Below, piece by piece: positions 34,433 to 42,566 of a stretch of 44,199 bases of DNA. Origin of the DNA: an uncultured bacterium (GTDB lineage: Bacteria > Bacillota > Clostridia > Lachnospirales > Lachnospiraceae). The stretch covers positions 1 to 44,199 of the forward strand of contig CAJMPJ010000030.1 in assembly GCA_905215155.1 (NCBI GenBank). The letters are read 5' to 3'. Within the stretch, counting starts at the first letter, position 1. The number at the start of each line of letters is the position of its first letter. Under the pieces are notes generated by a model. It made no database searches. It had not been told where the DNA came from and was given only the letters and a program-made list of their open reading frames with translations. Position numbers and translations under genes: made by a program.

Positions 34433-35500
34433 TCACTTCCAATCTATCTGTACCATAACTTTAATCAAATCCCTTGGCTTTTCCTTCATCATCTGAAGGG
34501 CTGTCTCAACCGCATCAAGACCGGACAGCCGATGGGTCACCAGCTTTTGGGGATTGATCCTTCCGTATTGCACCATCTTCAGCAGCCGCTCCATTCTTGC
34601 CCGTCCGCCTTTTGCCAGTTCCGTATGAATGGTCTTTCCAGCCATTCCGCGTCCGCCGGAAAACTTGGGGAAGGAGAGGCTTCCGGTTCCGCCGTAATAA
34701 TTTACATTGGAAATGGTGCCGACGCCGTACCGGACCATATCCACCGCCTGTTCAAACACTTCATCCCCGCCGCCGCAGAGAATCACGCTGTCCGCTCCAA
34801 GACCTTCCGTCCGGGCCATTACCTGTGCTACCACATCACCGTCTTTATAGCTTAAAACTTCGGTGGCGCCAAATTCTTTTGCAAGCTCCACGCAAACAGG
34901 GCGGCTGCCTACTGCAAGGATCCGGGCCGCACCCAGATGGCGGGCGCCTTCCACTGCCATAAGGCCAATGGGTCCGATGCCCATAACCACCACTGTGTCA
35001 CCAATTTTAATATCCGCAAATTCCGCTCCTGTAAAACCTGTCGTCACCACATCCACACACATGAGCGCCTGTTCCAGTGTGACTCCCTCCGGAATCTTAG
35101 CCAGTGTGGTATCTGCATCCGGAATCAAAAACTTCTCAGCAAATACCCCGGGCATGGAACGTCCCAGCTGATGTCCGGAAAAGGGTGCGGAAGCGTGCTT
35201 ATAATTACCTTCCTGGATTCCCAACGCTCTCCAGTCGGGAGTAATGGCAGGAACCGCCACCAGATCACCGGGTTGAAAATCCTGTACCAGTTCTCCGGTT
35301 TCCAGAATTTCCGCAACGCATTCATGACCCAGGACCAGATTGGGGGCCTTTCTTGAGCCGCCGCCGTATACGGTATGGACATCCGAGGAGCAAGGGGTTA
35401 CCGCAACGGGGCGGAGAATTGCTCCATATGGAGTGAGTGTAGGTTCCGGCGCATTATACCAGCCTACTTTTCCAGGTTCAATCAAAACAAAAGCTTTCAT
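34433..35500 (-). CDS. Zinc-dependent medium-chain alcohol dehydrogenase
   Basis: A 355-residue MDR enzyme that resembles clostridial secondary-alcohol (isopropanol) dehydrogenases along its whole length: MKAFVLIEPGKVGWYNAPEP, PCSSDVHTVYGG, LVLGHECVAEI, TPDWRALGIQEGNYKH, GIGPIGLMAVEGARHLGA. The catalytic zinc ligands of that family are kept: C37, H59 and an aspartate in MCVDVVTTGF. The structural zinc cysteines of other MDR enzymes are absent, as in the isopropanol dehydrogenases. It is odd to find this family inside a polysaccharide locus, between a methyltransferase (10-base gap) and a GT2 (4-base gap). The true substrate may be a keto sugar or a small carbonyl compound. Confidence 0.85.
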   Translation of the reverse strand: MKAFVLIEPGKVGWYNAPEPTLTPYGAILRPVAVTPCSSDVHTVYGGGSRKAPNLVLGHECVAEILETGELVQDFQPGDLVAVPAITPDWRALGIQEGNYKHASAPFSGHQLGRSMPGVFAEKFLIPDADTTLAKIPEGVTLEQALMCVDVVTTGFTGAEFADIKIGDTVVVMGIGPIGLMAVEGARHLGAARILAVGSRPVCVELAKEFGATEVLSYKDGDVVAQVMARTEGLGADSVILCGGGDEVFEQAVDMVRYGVGTISNVNYYGGTGSLSFPKFSGGRGMAGKTIHTELAKGGRARMERLLKMVQYGRINPQKLVTHRLSGLDAVETALQMMKEKPRDLIKVMVQIDWK

Positions 35501-35509
35501 AGGTTTTTC

Positions 35510-36703
35510 TTATATCCTTTCCAGATGATTGGATTTCAATGCCAGAATATCGGTATTCTGTCCAAATTTTTCCTTTATAGTACCTGCAATCTCTTCCGTG
35601 TAGCCGGGAGCCACGATCAATATGGCATCCACCGGATTCCTGTGATAGTGGTCCGGAGGCACGATAGGAAGATGGGAGGCAGGTGCATATTTCCCCTGTT
35701 TGAAGGGGGCCGAATCTATAATATACTGCGCAAAGGATCCGATGTCCGTGGTGGAGGCAAGGGTAAAGCCCTGATGGCTGGCTCCCCAGACAGCAAGGGT
35801 TTTCCCATGATCCTTTAGTTCCCGGATCAGTTCCCTCATCTCTTGGGCAATGGCATCCTGGCTTCTTATCAGGCCGGATACATCGACCTTTTCTGCCTTT
35901 TTTTCCTGGTTTGTCTGTCCGCCCGTCTGTTTTCTTTTTCTTACGATTACGGATAAGGTATCCCGGTTGACCATCTCTTCTTCCAGAACTTCAAAACCGG
36001 CCGTTTCCACCGCATAGCGCAGAGTCTCAAAGGTATAATAGGCCAGATGATCCCGGATCAGTTCATAATAACCGTCATACTGAAGAATATACTCCAGACT
36101 CGGAACCGTAATTAAACCGACACCGTCTTCTGTCAGGTTGTCCGCCATGCAGCGAAGCATGGAAACAGGCTCCGGCTGATGTTCCAGAAAATTAAAGGAC
36201 AAAAATGCATCGTAGGGACCGCATGCACTTCCATCTGCCGGGGCCAGGACCTGTCCTTCCTTTGCAAACTGTTTCCAGACTTTAAGCCCCTTTTCCTTTG
36301 CCAGTTCCACCAGGTTGTCCCGGTTCTCAATGCCGTAAGCTTTTACCGGGAATTCCGACAGCACAGAAAGAAATTCTCCCTGTCCGCAGCCTGCCTCAAT
36401 CAGTTTTTTTCCTTCTAAATGACACGTATCTATAAAATGCCGGTACTGGCGTCTTCTTAAATTCACCATGGTGGTGCTAAAACCACCGGACCGGATGACG
36501 TCTTTGTAATATGCCACCGGCTCACAGTCAAACTGCACCAGACCGCATGCTTCACACTGGTGAAGCCGGAGGGTCATTCCTTTTTCCTCTGCCAGTTCTT
36601 CTTTCTCCGGAATATCCTGAGCGGAAGCCGGCATATGATCCAGAGTCATCAAAGGAGTTTCTCCCAAAGGACTGCCGCATACAATACAAATCCTATCTCT
36701 CAT
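35510..36703 (-). CDS. Class I SAM methyltransferase, sugar C-methyltransferase type
   Basis: A 397-residue three-part enzyme. An N-terminal zinc-binding domain (CIVCGSPLG ... HQCEACGLVQFDC) comes first. The SAM-binding Rossmann core includes LIEAGCGQGEFLSVLSE, and the C-terminal domain contains KTLAVWGASHQGFTLAS and ILIVAPGYTEEI. This order matches the family of NDP-keto-sugar C-methyltransferases (TylC3/NovU-like), which act on C3 or C5 of 4-keto sugars. ATG 36703 with GGAAAGGA upstream is chosen; the TTG at 36727 overlaps the epimerase stop. A substrate NDP-sugar must come from elsewhere, because no nucleotidyltransferase or 4,6-dehydratase is in the window. Confidence 0.85.
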   Translation of the reverse strand: MRDRICIVCGSPLGETPLMTLDHMPASAQDIPEKEELAEEKGMTLRLHQCEACGLVQFDCEPVAYYKDVIRSGGFSTTMVNLRRRQYRHFIDTCHLEGKKLIEAGCGQGEFLSVLSEFPVKAYGIENRDNLVELAKEKGLKVWKQFAKEGQVLAPADGSACGPYDAFLSFNFLEHQPEPVSMLRCMADNLTEDGVGLITVPSLEYILQYDGYYELIRDHLAYYTFETLRYAVETAGFEVLEEEMVNRDTLSVIVRKRKQTGGQTNQEKKAEKVDVSGLIRSQDAIAQEMRELIRELKDHGKTLAVWGASHQGFTLASTTDIGSFAQYIIDSAPFKQGKYAPASHLPIVPPDHYHRNPVDAILIVAPGYTEEIAGTIKEKFGQNTDILALKSNHLERI

Positions 36704-36723
36704 ACCACAAAAATCCTTTCCTG

Positions 36724-37665
36724 TCAATGTTTTTCTGCTTCATACGTTCTTCGGATTCCCTCAGCAAAAGAAATCTCCGGCTCAAAACCGGTGGCCGCCT
36801 TCAGCTTTTTTATATCAGGAATGAGGTTTGCAGGTCCTTCCGCATTGGGCTTTCTTCTTCCGAAGCTGTAGCTTCCATGAAATCCCAGGATCTCATACAT
36901 CATCCGGATATAGTCCTTTAACGGCCGGTTCTCCTGTTCCGGTGCTGCTACATTATAAATTCCGGAAACCGATTCCTTTTCCTGTTCCATTAAAAGTATC
37001 AGTGCCCGGATGCAATCATCAAGATATAAAAAATTCCACATTTGTGTACACTCTCCCAGAGAAATGTATTCTCCTCTGGAAAATGACCGGATACAGCTTT
37101 CCACCAGGGACCAGGGATGGTCACCGGGTCCATAGACACTGAAGATTCTGGCATGGATATATTCCATGCTGCAGCTTCCTTCCTGTCTCCATTTCTTTGT
37201 CTGATCCATTGCCTGTTTTAAAAATGCAAGCTTTGCCAGACCATATTCGGAAACAGGACTGCAACCCGTCTCCTCTGTCATGGCTTCTTTATGGATTCCG
37301 TATTCGGCCTGGGAACCGCTGAAAAGGAAACGCCTGCAGCCAAGCCGTCTGGCCCCTTCCAGAGCTTTTAAGGAATCCTCTGTATTCTTCTGCTGCACCT
37401 TTCGTATCAAACGGTTCTCACTTCCCGAACCATCCCAGCCAAAATGATAAAATGCCTGGCATGGTTCCTTTATTACGTCATCTAACTTATGAAGCTCTTC
37501 TAAATTCCGCTCAATCTGTATAAGCCCCGGCCGATTTGTATCAATATATTTTCGGTTCTTAGAGCCGGGCCGGACAACTGCATACACTTTATTGCCGTCT
37601 TTCAATAACCGGTCAACCAATGCTCTTCCAAGAAAACTGGTGGCCCCTGTTACAACTACGTTCAA
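36724..37665 (-). CDS. NAD-dependent epimerase/dehydratase (extended SDR)
   Basis: A 313-residue extended SDR that probably acts on nucleotide sugars. The cofactor loop VTGATSFLGRAL lies at residues 5-16, and the catalytic YxxxK appears as EYGLAKLAFL (Y and K near 141-145), with GSQAEYG before it. The family member most like it cannot be named by eye; reduction or epimerisation of a keto sugar is expected from context. The start is TTG 37665, with AGGAGG 7 bases upstream. The gap to the ThDP gene is 33 bases. Confidence 0.88.
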   Translation of the reverse strand: MNVVVTGATSFLGRALVDRLLKDGNKVYAVVRPGSKNRKYIDTNRPGLIQIERNLEELHKLDDVIKEPCQAFYHFGWDGSGSENRLIRKVQQKNTEDSLKALEGARRLGCRRFLFSGSQAEYGIHKEAMTEETGCSPVSEYGLAKLAFLKQAMDQTKKWRQEGSCSMEYIHARIFSVYGPGDHPWSLVESCIRSFSRGEYISLGECTQMWNFLYLDDCIRALILLMEQEKESVSGIYNVAAPEQENRPLKDYIRMMYEILGFHGSYSFGRRKPNAEGPANLIPDIKKLKAATGFEPEISFAEGIRRTYEAEKH

Positions 37666-37698
37666 CGTCCTTCCTCCTAAACTTCCCTGATGGTATCT

Positions 37699-39633
37699 TT
37701 ACCCTTTTAACCTTGGTATGATCATGTTGCGCTCCATCTCCTCCTCCGGAAGAAATGGGGATAAGTCTTCTAAAGGCGGGGATACCATGGTTCCGTCGGG
37801 AAGACGCTTTGCCGATGACTTGGGCTCAAAATTCTGGTCCCTGCTTACAAAGACCTCACAAATCACAGGTCCCTTTTGGGAAAATGCTGCTTCAATTCCC
37901 TGTTCCATCTCTCCGTTATGGCGGATCGAAACATATGGATACCCGTAGGCTGCCGAAAGCTTTTCCATATTCGGAAAGCTTAGATCCCTGCTGTCATCGC
38001 CCACTCCCACCAAAGGCTCACCGAAAAAGTTCTTCTGGGTCTGGCGGATGGAGTGATACCCGCCGTTATTGATCAGGAATATCTTAATGGGCATCTGGTG
38101 ATGGATAATGGTCTGTAATTCCTGTAAATTCATCTGTATGCTTCCGTCACCGGTCACAAGGATAATATCCTTTGAAGAATCTGCCATACAGACTCCGATC
38201 GCAGCCGGGAGGTCGTAGCCCATGGAGGCTACTGCGGAATTGGTGATAAAGCGCTGTCCCTCCTTCATGAGGTACGCATGTCCTCCAACCACACAGGCGG
38301 AACCATTCCCCACTACCGTGATCTGGCCTTTTTCTGCCCTTCTGCTGAGCTCATTGATAAATGCATAGATATTAGTATTCTCATCTGCTCCATGCTGGTA
38401 GTGCTTTGGCAGGACGACCGGATACTGCTCCTTCCACATGCGGCAGGTCTCATTCCAGTTCATGGAACCAATCCCTTTTCCGCCTTTAAAAAGAGGTGCT
38501 TTCCCAGTTGCCTCATATTCTGTATCCAGAACCGCTTCCAACGCGGTAAGAAGATCCTTTACATCCGCATGGATACGCATATCTGCATGGATTGATGGTT
38601 TTTTCAATTCCTCCGGATCAATATCATTGACGATCACATAGGCATCTCTGGCCCATGTTTTATAGTTATACCCTACCTGGCGGATGCTTAAGCGGCTTCC
38701 CAGAGACAGAACCAAATCACTGTTTTGTACGGCAAAGTTGCCTGCCCGGTCGCCCATTCCGCCTCCTCTTCCGGTGTAGAGGGGATGATCTTCGTAAATG
38801 CAGTCCTGACTGTTCCAGCCTGTCACCACAGGAATCCCTAGCTTTTCTGCTACCCGGAGGAACACTTCATGAGCCTGTCCAATCCGGATTCCGTTGCCGG
38901 CATTGAGGACCGGACGGGACGCACTCTTTATTCTCTCAAGAATCTCTCTGGCTGTTTGTGCTGTCACAGGCTTTGGCAGAATCTGACGCTTTTCCCCACA
39001 TCCTGCCTGGTCTTCTTTTATCTTCACCTCACTGGCGGCTGCCCAGCCGTCTCCCCCATTTTCATAATCTTCCGGGGAAAAACCGATTAAATCTTCGGTT
39101 TCAATGTAAGCGCCCTGGACATTGAGAGGAATATCCAGCCAGGAGGGGCCGGGGCGTCCGGAGAGCGCCAGATATATGGCCTTTTCCAGACAGTAACGGA
39201 TTCTCATGGGTTCAATAACCATCTCACTGTATTTGGTCATACAGTCCACCGCTTTTACTATATCAAATTCCTGGTCTCCCATCGCACGTATGCCCACGCC
39301 AGACCATCTGGCCGTGGTGTCATAGCGGACCTGCCCGGACAGGATCAACATGGGAATGGAATCCAGCCAGCCGCCAAGCACTCCGGTGATGGCATTGGTC
39401 CCTCCAGGGCCGGTCGTTACGCAGACCGCAGCAAGCTTTCCATGGATTCTGGTATAGGCTTCTGCTGCTATGGCACATGCCTGCTCGTGATGGTTGTACA
39501 GGCAGTTTAACCCTTTTTCATGGCCAAGTGCATCATTTAAATGCATGGCACCTCCGCCTGTGACCGTAAATACCTGGCTGATCCCGGATTCCAAAAGCTT
39601 CCCGGAAATATAGTTGGATACTTTCATTCTCAT
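37699..39633 (-). CDS. Thiamine diphosphate-dependent enzyme (acetolactate synthase-like)
   Basis: A 644-residue ThDP enzyme, about 70-90 longer than normal acetolactate synthase. The N-terminal PYR domain has the catalytic glutamate in YNHHEQACAIAAEAY (near 50) and VCVTTGPGGTNAITGVLGGW. A central domain follows after a variable insertion near 195-225. The C-terminal PP domain has VTGDGSIQMNLQELQTI and INNGGYHSI (ThDP/Mg site, GDG...NN). ilvN or other branched-chain genes are missing, so acetolactate synthesis is unlikely. YerE-type enzymes, which add a two-carbon branch from pyruvate to a keto sugar, are the closest contextual parallel. ATG 39633 has AGGAG 9 bases upstream. Confidence 0.85.
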   Translation of the reverse strand: MRMKVSNYISGKLLESGISQVFTVTGGGAMHLNDALGHEKGLNCLYNHHEQACAIAAEAYTRIHGKLAAVCVTTGPGGTNAITGVLGGWLDSIPMLILSGQVRYDTTARWSGVGIRAMGDQEFDIVKAVDCMTKYSEMVIEPMRIRYCLEKAIYLALSGRPGPSWLDIPLNVQGAYIETEDLIGFSPEDYENGGDGWAAASEVKIKEDQAGCGEKRQILPKPVTAQTAREILERIKSASRPVLNAGNGIRIGQAHEVFLRVAEKLGIPVVTGWNSQDCIYEDHPLYTGRGGGMGDRAGNFAVQNSDLVLSLGSRLSIRQVGYNYKTWARDAYVIVNDIDPEELKKPSIHADMRIHADVKDLLTALEAVLDTEYEATGKAPLFKGGKGIGSMNWNETCRMWKEQYPVVLPKHYQHGADENTNIYAFINELSRRAEKGQITVVGNGSACVVGGHAYLMKEGQRFITNSAVASMGYDLPAAIGVCMADSSKDIILVTGDGSIQMNLQELQTIIHHQMPIKIFLINNGGYHSIRQTQKNFFGEPLVGVGDDSRDLSFPNMEKLSAAYGYPYVSIRHNGEMEQGIEAAFSQKGPVICEVFVSRDQNFEPKSSAKRLPDGTMVSPPLEDLSPFLPEEEMERNMIIPRLKG

Positions 39634-39912
39634 GTTTCATCGCTCCTTTGTAAGGAATGTTTTTATCTGTTTGTGATTATACCACACCAACCTTTATTTT
39701 CCTATTAAAGTTTTCTTACTTTCTACCGGCCGTAAACGGACGGGCAGCCCCTGGGAAATCACATCTTTTTTCTTGTTATGTTATCTCCTTCCATATCTGC
39801 CATGAAACCACACTATCTTTAAACCTTTCGGGTGGGTTATAATCGCAGAGTAATGCAACTATGGATTTTCGGCCACGATAAAACTTATTGCAAAAAAGGA
39901 GAGAACATATTT
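39634..39912. promoter_or_regulatory. Divergent promoter region of the glycan locus and wall protein
   Basis: On the minus strand an extended -10, TGG-TATAAT (39681-39676), lies 43 bases upstream of the ThDP gene, with no clear -35. On the plus strand TATAAT at 39838-39843 can serve the wall-binding protein, with a leader of about 65 bases. The rest is AT-rich without a gene. No riboswitch was recognised. Confidence 0.55.
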
Positions 39913-41265
39913 ATGAAAAAGCACTTAAAATTGATGGCTGTATTATCCGCTGCCGGTGTAATAGCAGCCGCAGCTCCAGAGCTGGGTCTCTTTAGCACGG
40001 CCTCAACCGCTTATGCAAAGTCAATTGGCTGGGTAGAAGAAAACGGTTCCTGGAAATTTTATGAAGAGGGTGATTACTATGCAACCGATTCATGGAAAAA
40101 ATACGGTGAGGACTGGTATTATTTAGACGAAGATGGCGAAATCGCAACAAGTCAGGAAATCGACGAATATTACGTTGATGACAGCGGAAAAAGAGTCACA
40201 AATCAGTGGATCTCTGTGAACAACGATAACTACTGGGACTCCCCTGACGCTCCGGAAGTATTCTGGCATTATTACGGAAAAGACGGCAAGGCGGTTGAAT
40301 CCAGATGGCAGAAGATCGATGATAAATGGTATTATTTCGACGAGCAGGGTCAGATGCTGACCGGTAAAGTTGAAATTAATAATAACACCTTTTATCTTGG
40401 CGATGAAAACGACGGCGCTAAGAAAACCGGCTGGTTTGAACTTGACAGTGTAAGCGAAGATTCGGAGAACCCTCTCTCCTGGTACTACTTTGATAAAGAC
40501 GGCGTTATGGTAAAAGATGAAGTTGATAAAAAGATCGACGGTGCTTACTATACGTTCGTAAACGGAGAAATGCAGACTGGCTGGTATAAACTTCCGGTAA
40601 AAGCTACCCCTTCAGAAGCGGCCGAAAATACAAACGACAATGCAGGTTCCGCAGCAGGATATCAGTACTACGATCCTGATAACGGTGCAAGAGTAGATGG
40701 CTGGAGAGAAATCGAAGGCATTTCCGGTGTCAGCACAGAAGATGAACTTTACTGGTTCTTCTTTAAAGACGGTGCTCCTTACTATGCAGAAAAAGGAATT
40801 GAATTATTTACTATCAATTCTGAGAAATATGGATTTAATACAAAAGGTGAAATGCAGACTGGTCTTAAGGTCGTTACTTTAAAAGATGGAAGCATTGCAA
40901 ACTTCCATTTTGCAGACAACGGTGTCATGGATACAGGAAAGCAGACAATCTATAACGAAGACTTAGATGAAAACGAGATCTGGTATTTCCACACTTCCGG
41001 AACCAAAAAGGGACAGGGCTATACCGGTATCCTTGACAAAACAGTTTATGAATACGGTTTAAGAAAGGAAGCATCCTCTGATTTAAGACTGGCTTCCGTA
41101 TCTCTTAACGGTGTTAATTATCTGGTAAATACAAACGGTGTGGTTCAGACTGCATCTTCCACCTCCAAATCTGTTGTTAAACCAGAACTGGGCGCAGGAT
41201 ACAAAGATTATAAAGATAACAACGACAACGTATTTGTAGTTGATGAAAATGGTATTATTCAGTAA
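39913..41265 (+). CDS. Secreted cell-wall-binding-repeat protein
   Basis: 450 residues from ATG 39913, with AAGGAG upstream; the frame to 39832 includes the promoter. The signal peptide is MKKHLKLMAV LSAAGVIAAA..., with probable cleavage at STAYA-KS (residue 35). The rest is made of choline-binding-like (CW_binding_1) repeats rich in Gly-Trp-Tyr-Phe, e.g. GWVEENGSWKFYEEG, DDKWYYFDEQGQMLTG, ENPLSWYYFDKDGVM, and AAGYQYYDPDNGARVDGW. No catalytic domain is evident, so it is a likely wall or polysaccharide-anchored surface protein. Binding to the glycan made by the divergent locus is an inference. A strong terminator follows. Confidence 0.9.
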   Translation: MKKHLKLMAVLSAAGVIAAAAPELGLFSTASTAYAKSIGWVEENGSWKFYEEGDYYATDSWKKYGEDWYYLDEDGEIATSQEIDEYYVDDSGKRVTNQWISVNNDNYWDSPDAPEVFWHYYGKDGKAVESRWQKIDDKWYYFDEQGQMLTGKVEINNNTFYLGDENDGAKKTGWFELDSVSEDSENPLSWYYFDKDGVMVKDEVDKKIDGAYYTFVNGEMQTGWYKLPVKATPSEAAENTNDNAGSAAGYQYYDPDNGARVDGWREIEGISGVSTEDELYWFFFKDGAPYYAEKGIELFTINSEKYGFNTKGEMQTGLKVVTLKDGSIANFHFADNGVMDTGKQTIYNEDLDENEIWYFHTSGTKKGQGYTGILDKTVYEYGLRKEASSDLRLASVSLNGVNYLVNTNGVVQTASSTSKSVVKPELGAGYKDYKDNNDNVFVVDENGIIQ

Positions 41266-41315
41266 GATAACAATTGATTAAAATTACAAAAGATTCATCC
41301 GTTCAAATAAAGGAA

Positions 41316-41349
41316 GTCCGCACGCGCTTATGCGCCGCGGGCTTTTTTT
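41316..41349 (+). terminator. Terminator of the wall-binding-repeat gene
   Basis: GTCCGC pairs with GCGGGC, an inner GCGC-TTAT-GCGC stem sits within, and TTTTTTT follows (41343-41349). It lies 51 bases after the stop codon. Confidence 0.88.
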
Positions 41350-41473
41350 GTGTGTTCTTTATGATTTTTTTGTAAAATCTACAATTTTTGCGTTACATTT
41401 TCCATTGATTTGCGTTATATATTATAGGAGTAGACTGTTTTTACATAAAATTTAAGAAAAAAGGAGGAGACTA

Positions 41474-41881
41474 ATGAGAGAATTGTCCGTGTACTACTGT
41501 TCGAAATGCGGTTACTATGGATATTATCAGCTTCAGCGCAATGCAGTGTGTCCAAAATGTAAGGTTGAAATGAACGCCTTATCTATCAGCTACCAGGATT
41601 TCATGGATCTATCCTGTGAAGCAAGGGACGAGATGCTTTCCCTACATATTATTGAATCTTCGTCTCCTTATGTCCAGCGCCTATTGGCGCCGCACAAGGT
41701 TAATAATAACCGGGAGATTATCGCCCGTATGGGTGATCGCATTACCGAATTAGAAATAGAAAATGAAAAGCTGAATCAAACCATTGAATGGATGCACCAG
41801 ACAATCTGGGAACTTGTCCGCAAAAATAAGGGAATGGTTCCTGATGACAAGACGAATTCAGATAAAGGGATTGATCCCTGA
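41474..41881 (+). CDS. Zinc-ribbon plus coiled-coil protein of unknown function
   Basis: A 135-residue protein. The zinc ribbon uses C9, C12, C26 and C29 (YCSKCGYYGYY ... CPKC). A helical middle precedes a coiled coil at about 88-118 (RITELEIENEKLNQTIEWMHQT). The C-terminus is polar. It starts with AAGGAGGAG upstream. It ends inside a large stem-loop shared with the convergent 49-residue coiled-coil gene, whose heptads resemble it (ENKKLHKVIERLNQTL). No known family is recognised. A direct repeat TTTGCGTTA lies about 70-90 bases upstream of the start. Confidence 0.78.
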   Translation: MRELSVYYCSKCGYYGYYQLQRNAVCPKCKVEMNALSISYQDFMDLSCEARDEMLSLHIIESSSPYVQRLLAPHKVNNNREIIARMGDRITELEIENEKLNQTIEWMHQTIWELVRKNKGMVPDDKTNSDKGIDP

Positions 41882-41932
41882 CTGGGAAACTCCCGGGAGT
41901 GCCGCCGCACTCCCTGACTTATCCCAGGTCAG
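41878..41932. terminator. Two-tier stem-loop over the ends of two convergent genes
   Basis: The outer stem CTGACTGGGA (41878-41887) pairs with TCCCAGGTCAG (41922-41932) with one bulge. The inner stem GGGAGTGC (41895-41902) and GCACTCCC (41907-41914) has a 4-base loop. The stop codons of both genes lie inside the outer arms. There is no strong T-run, so it may be an antisense-overlap or stability structure rather than an efficient terminator. Confidence 0.65.
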
Positions 41933-42078
41933 GCAATCCTGTCAACGCTTATGTACCGGCCGAGCAATCTGTTCAACGTTTGGTTCAACCTTTCAATCAC
42001 CTTGTGGAGCTTCTTGTTTTCTTCCATTAACCTTTCGTTCTCCATCTCTATAATCCGCAGCTTCTCAGCGTCTGTCAT
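41929..42078 (-). CDS. 49-residue coiled-coil small protein
   Basis: An ORF of 49 codons on the minus strand, below usual length cut-offs. AAGGAGG lies 9 bases upstream of ATG 42078. The protein is a single amphipathic charged helix, MTDAEKLRIIEMENERLMEE then NKKLHKVIERLNQTLNRLLG, with leucine/isoleucine every three to four residues, followed by a short RYISVDRIA tail. It is likely a dimeric coiled coil. It is convergent with and resembles the C-terminal helix of the 135-residue zinc-ribbon protein, so the two may interact. A plausible promoter is at 42117-42145. Confidence 0.7.
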   Translation of the reverse strand: MTDAEKLRIIEMENERLMEENKKLHKVIERLNQTLNRLLGRYISVDRIA

Positions 42079-42116
42079 ATAGAAAACCCTCCTTTTTTTC
42101 TGCTTTTCTAGTAACC

Positions 42117-42145
42117 ACTATAAGCCGTTTCCAACTATTTGAAAA
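42117..42145 (-). promoter_or_regulatory. Promoter of the 49-residue protein
   Basis: Minus strand TTTTCA (42145-42140), a 17-base spacer, TATAGT (42122-42117). Confidence 0.5.
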
Positions 42146-42202
42146 GTAAAATTAATCGCAAAATTCGACATTTTCTTATAACTATTGATTAAAATGTTTA
42201 TA

Positions 42203-42226
42203 TTTTTTGTGAATTTCCACAAAAAA
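42203..42226. repeat. Inverted repeat in AT-rich intergenic DNA
   Basis: TTTTTTGTG (42203-42211) and CACAAAAAA (42218-42226) with a 6-base loop. It ends about 24 bases upstream of the AAGGAGGT site at 42251. It could be an operator or a terminator reading either way. Confidence 0.55.
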
Positions 42227-42265
42227 TACTACATCTATTGAATGTCAAAAAAGGAGGTACAAGAT

Positions 42266-42298
42266 ATGCTATTTCCATTGTTATTTTATTGTCGATAA
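42266..42298 (+). CDS. Possible 10-codon leader ORF
   Basis: A near-ideal ribosome binding site AAGGAGGT (42251-42258) lies 7 bases before ATG 42266. The ORF reads MLFPLLFYCR and stops. Such a strong site before a hydrophobic 10-residue peptide suggests a translated leader or toxin-like micropeptide, but no downstream operon clearly follows on this strand. The remaining DNA to 42566 (about 270 bases) shows no gene. Confidence 0.4.
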   Translation: MLFPLLFYCR

Positions 42299-42566
42299 AA
42301 TTTGTGTAAAAATTTTCTTTTTTCGAACTATATTTCACTATTTATCTCTTATTTTAACTTGGATAGATTTTAAAACTAATTGATACATATCAGAATAACT
42401 GAAAAACGCATGGAAAGGTTTGGAGAATCTTTCTCTCCGGAATCTCATACAGGGCCGCCGGACCTGTTAGCAGACCTTAACCAGACAGACCATTCAGAGC
42501 CAGCCCCACACTCCGAATGCAGCACTCCAAATGAAACAAACGGTTCTTTAAATCACCATCCGGTTT

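Noticed and set aside
37699..39633. Acetolactate synthase for branched-chain amino acids
   Set aside because: There is no ilvN/ilvC/ilvD context, the length is unusual, and the gene is embedded in a polysaccharide locus.
39634..39912. Riboswitch in the leader of the wall-binding protein
   Set aside because: The predicted leader is only about 65 bases and no known aptamer core could be recognised.
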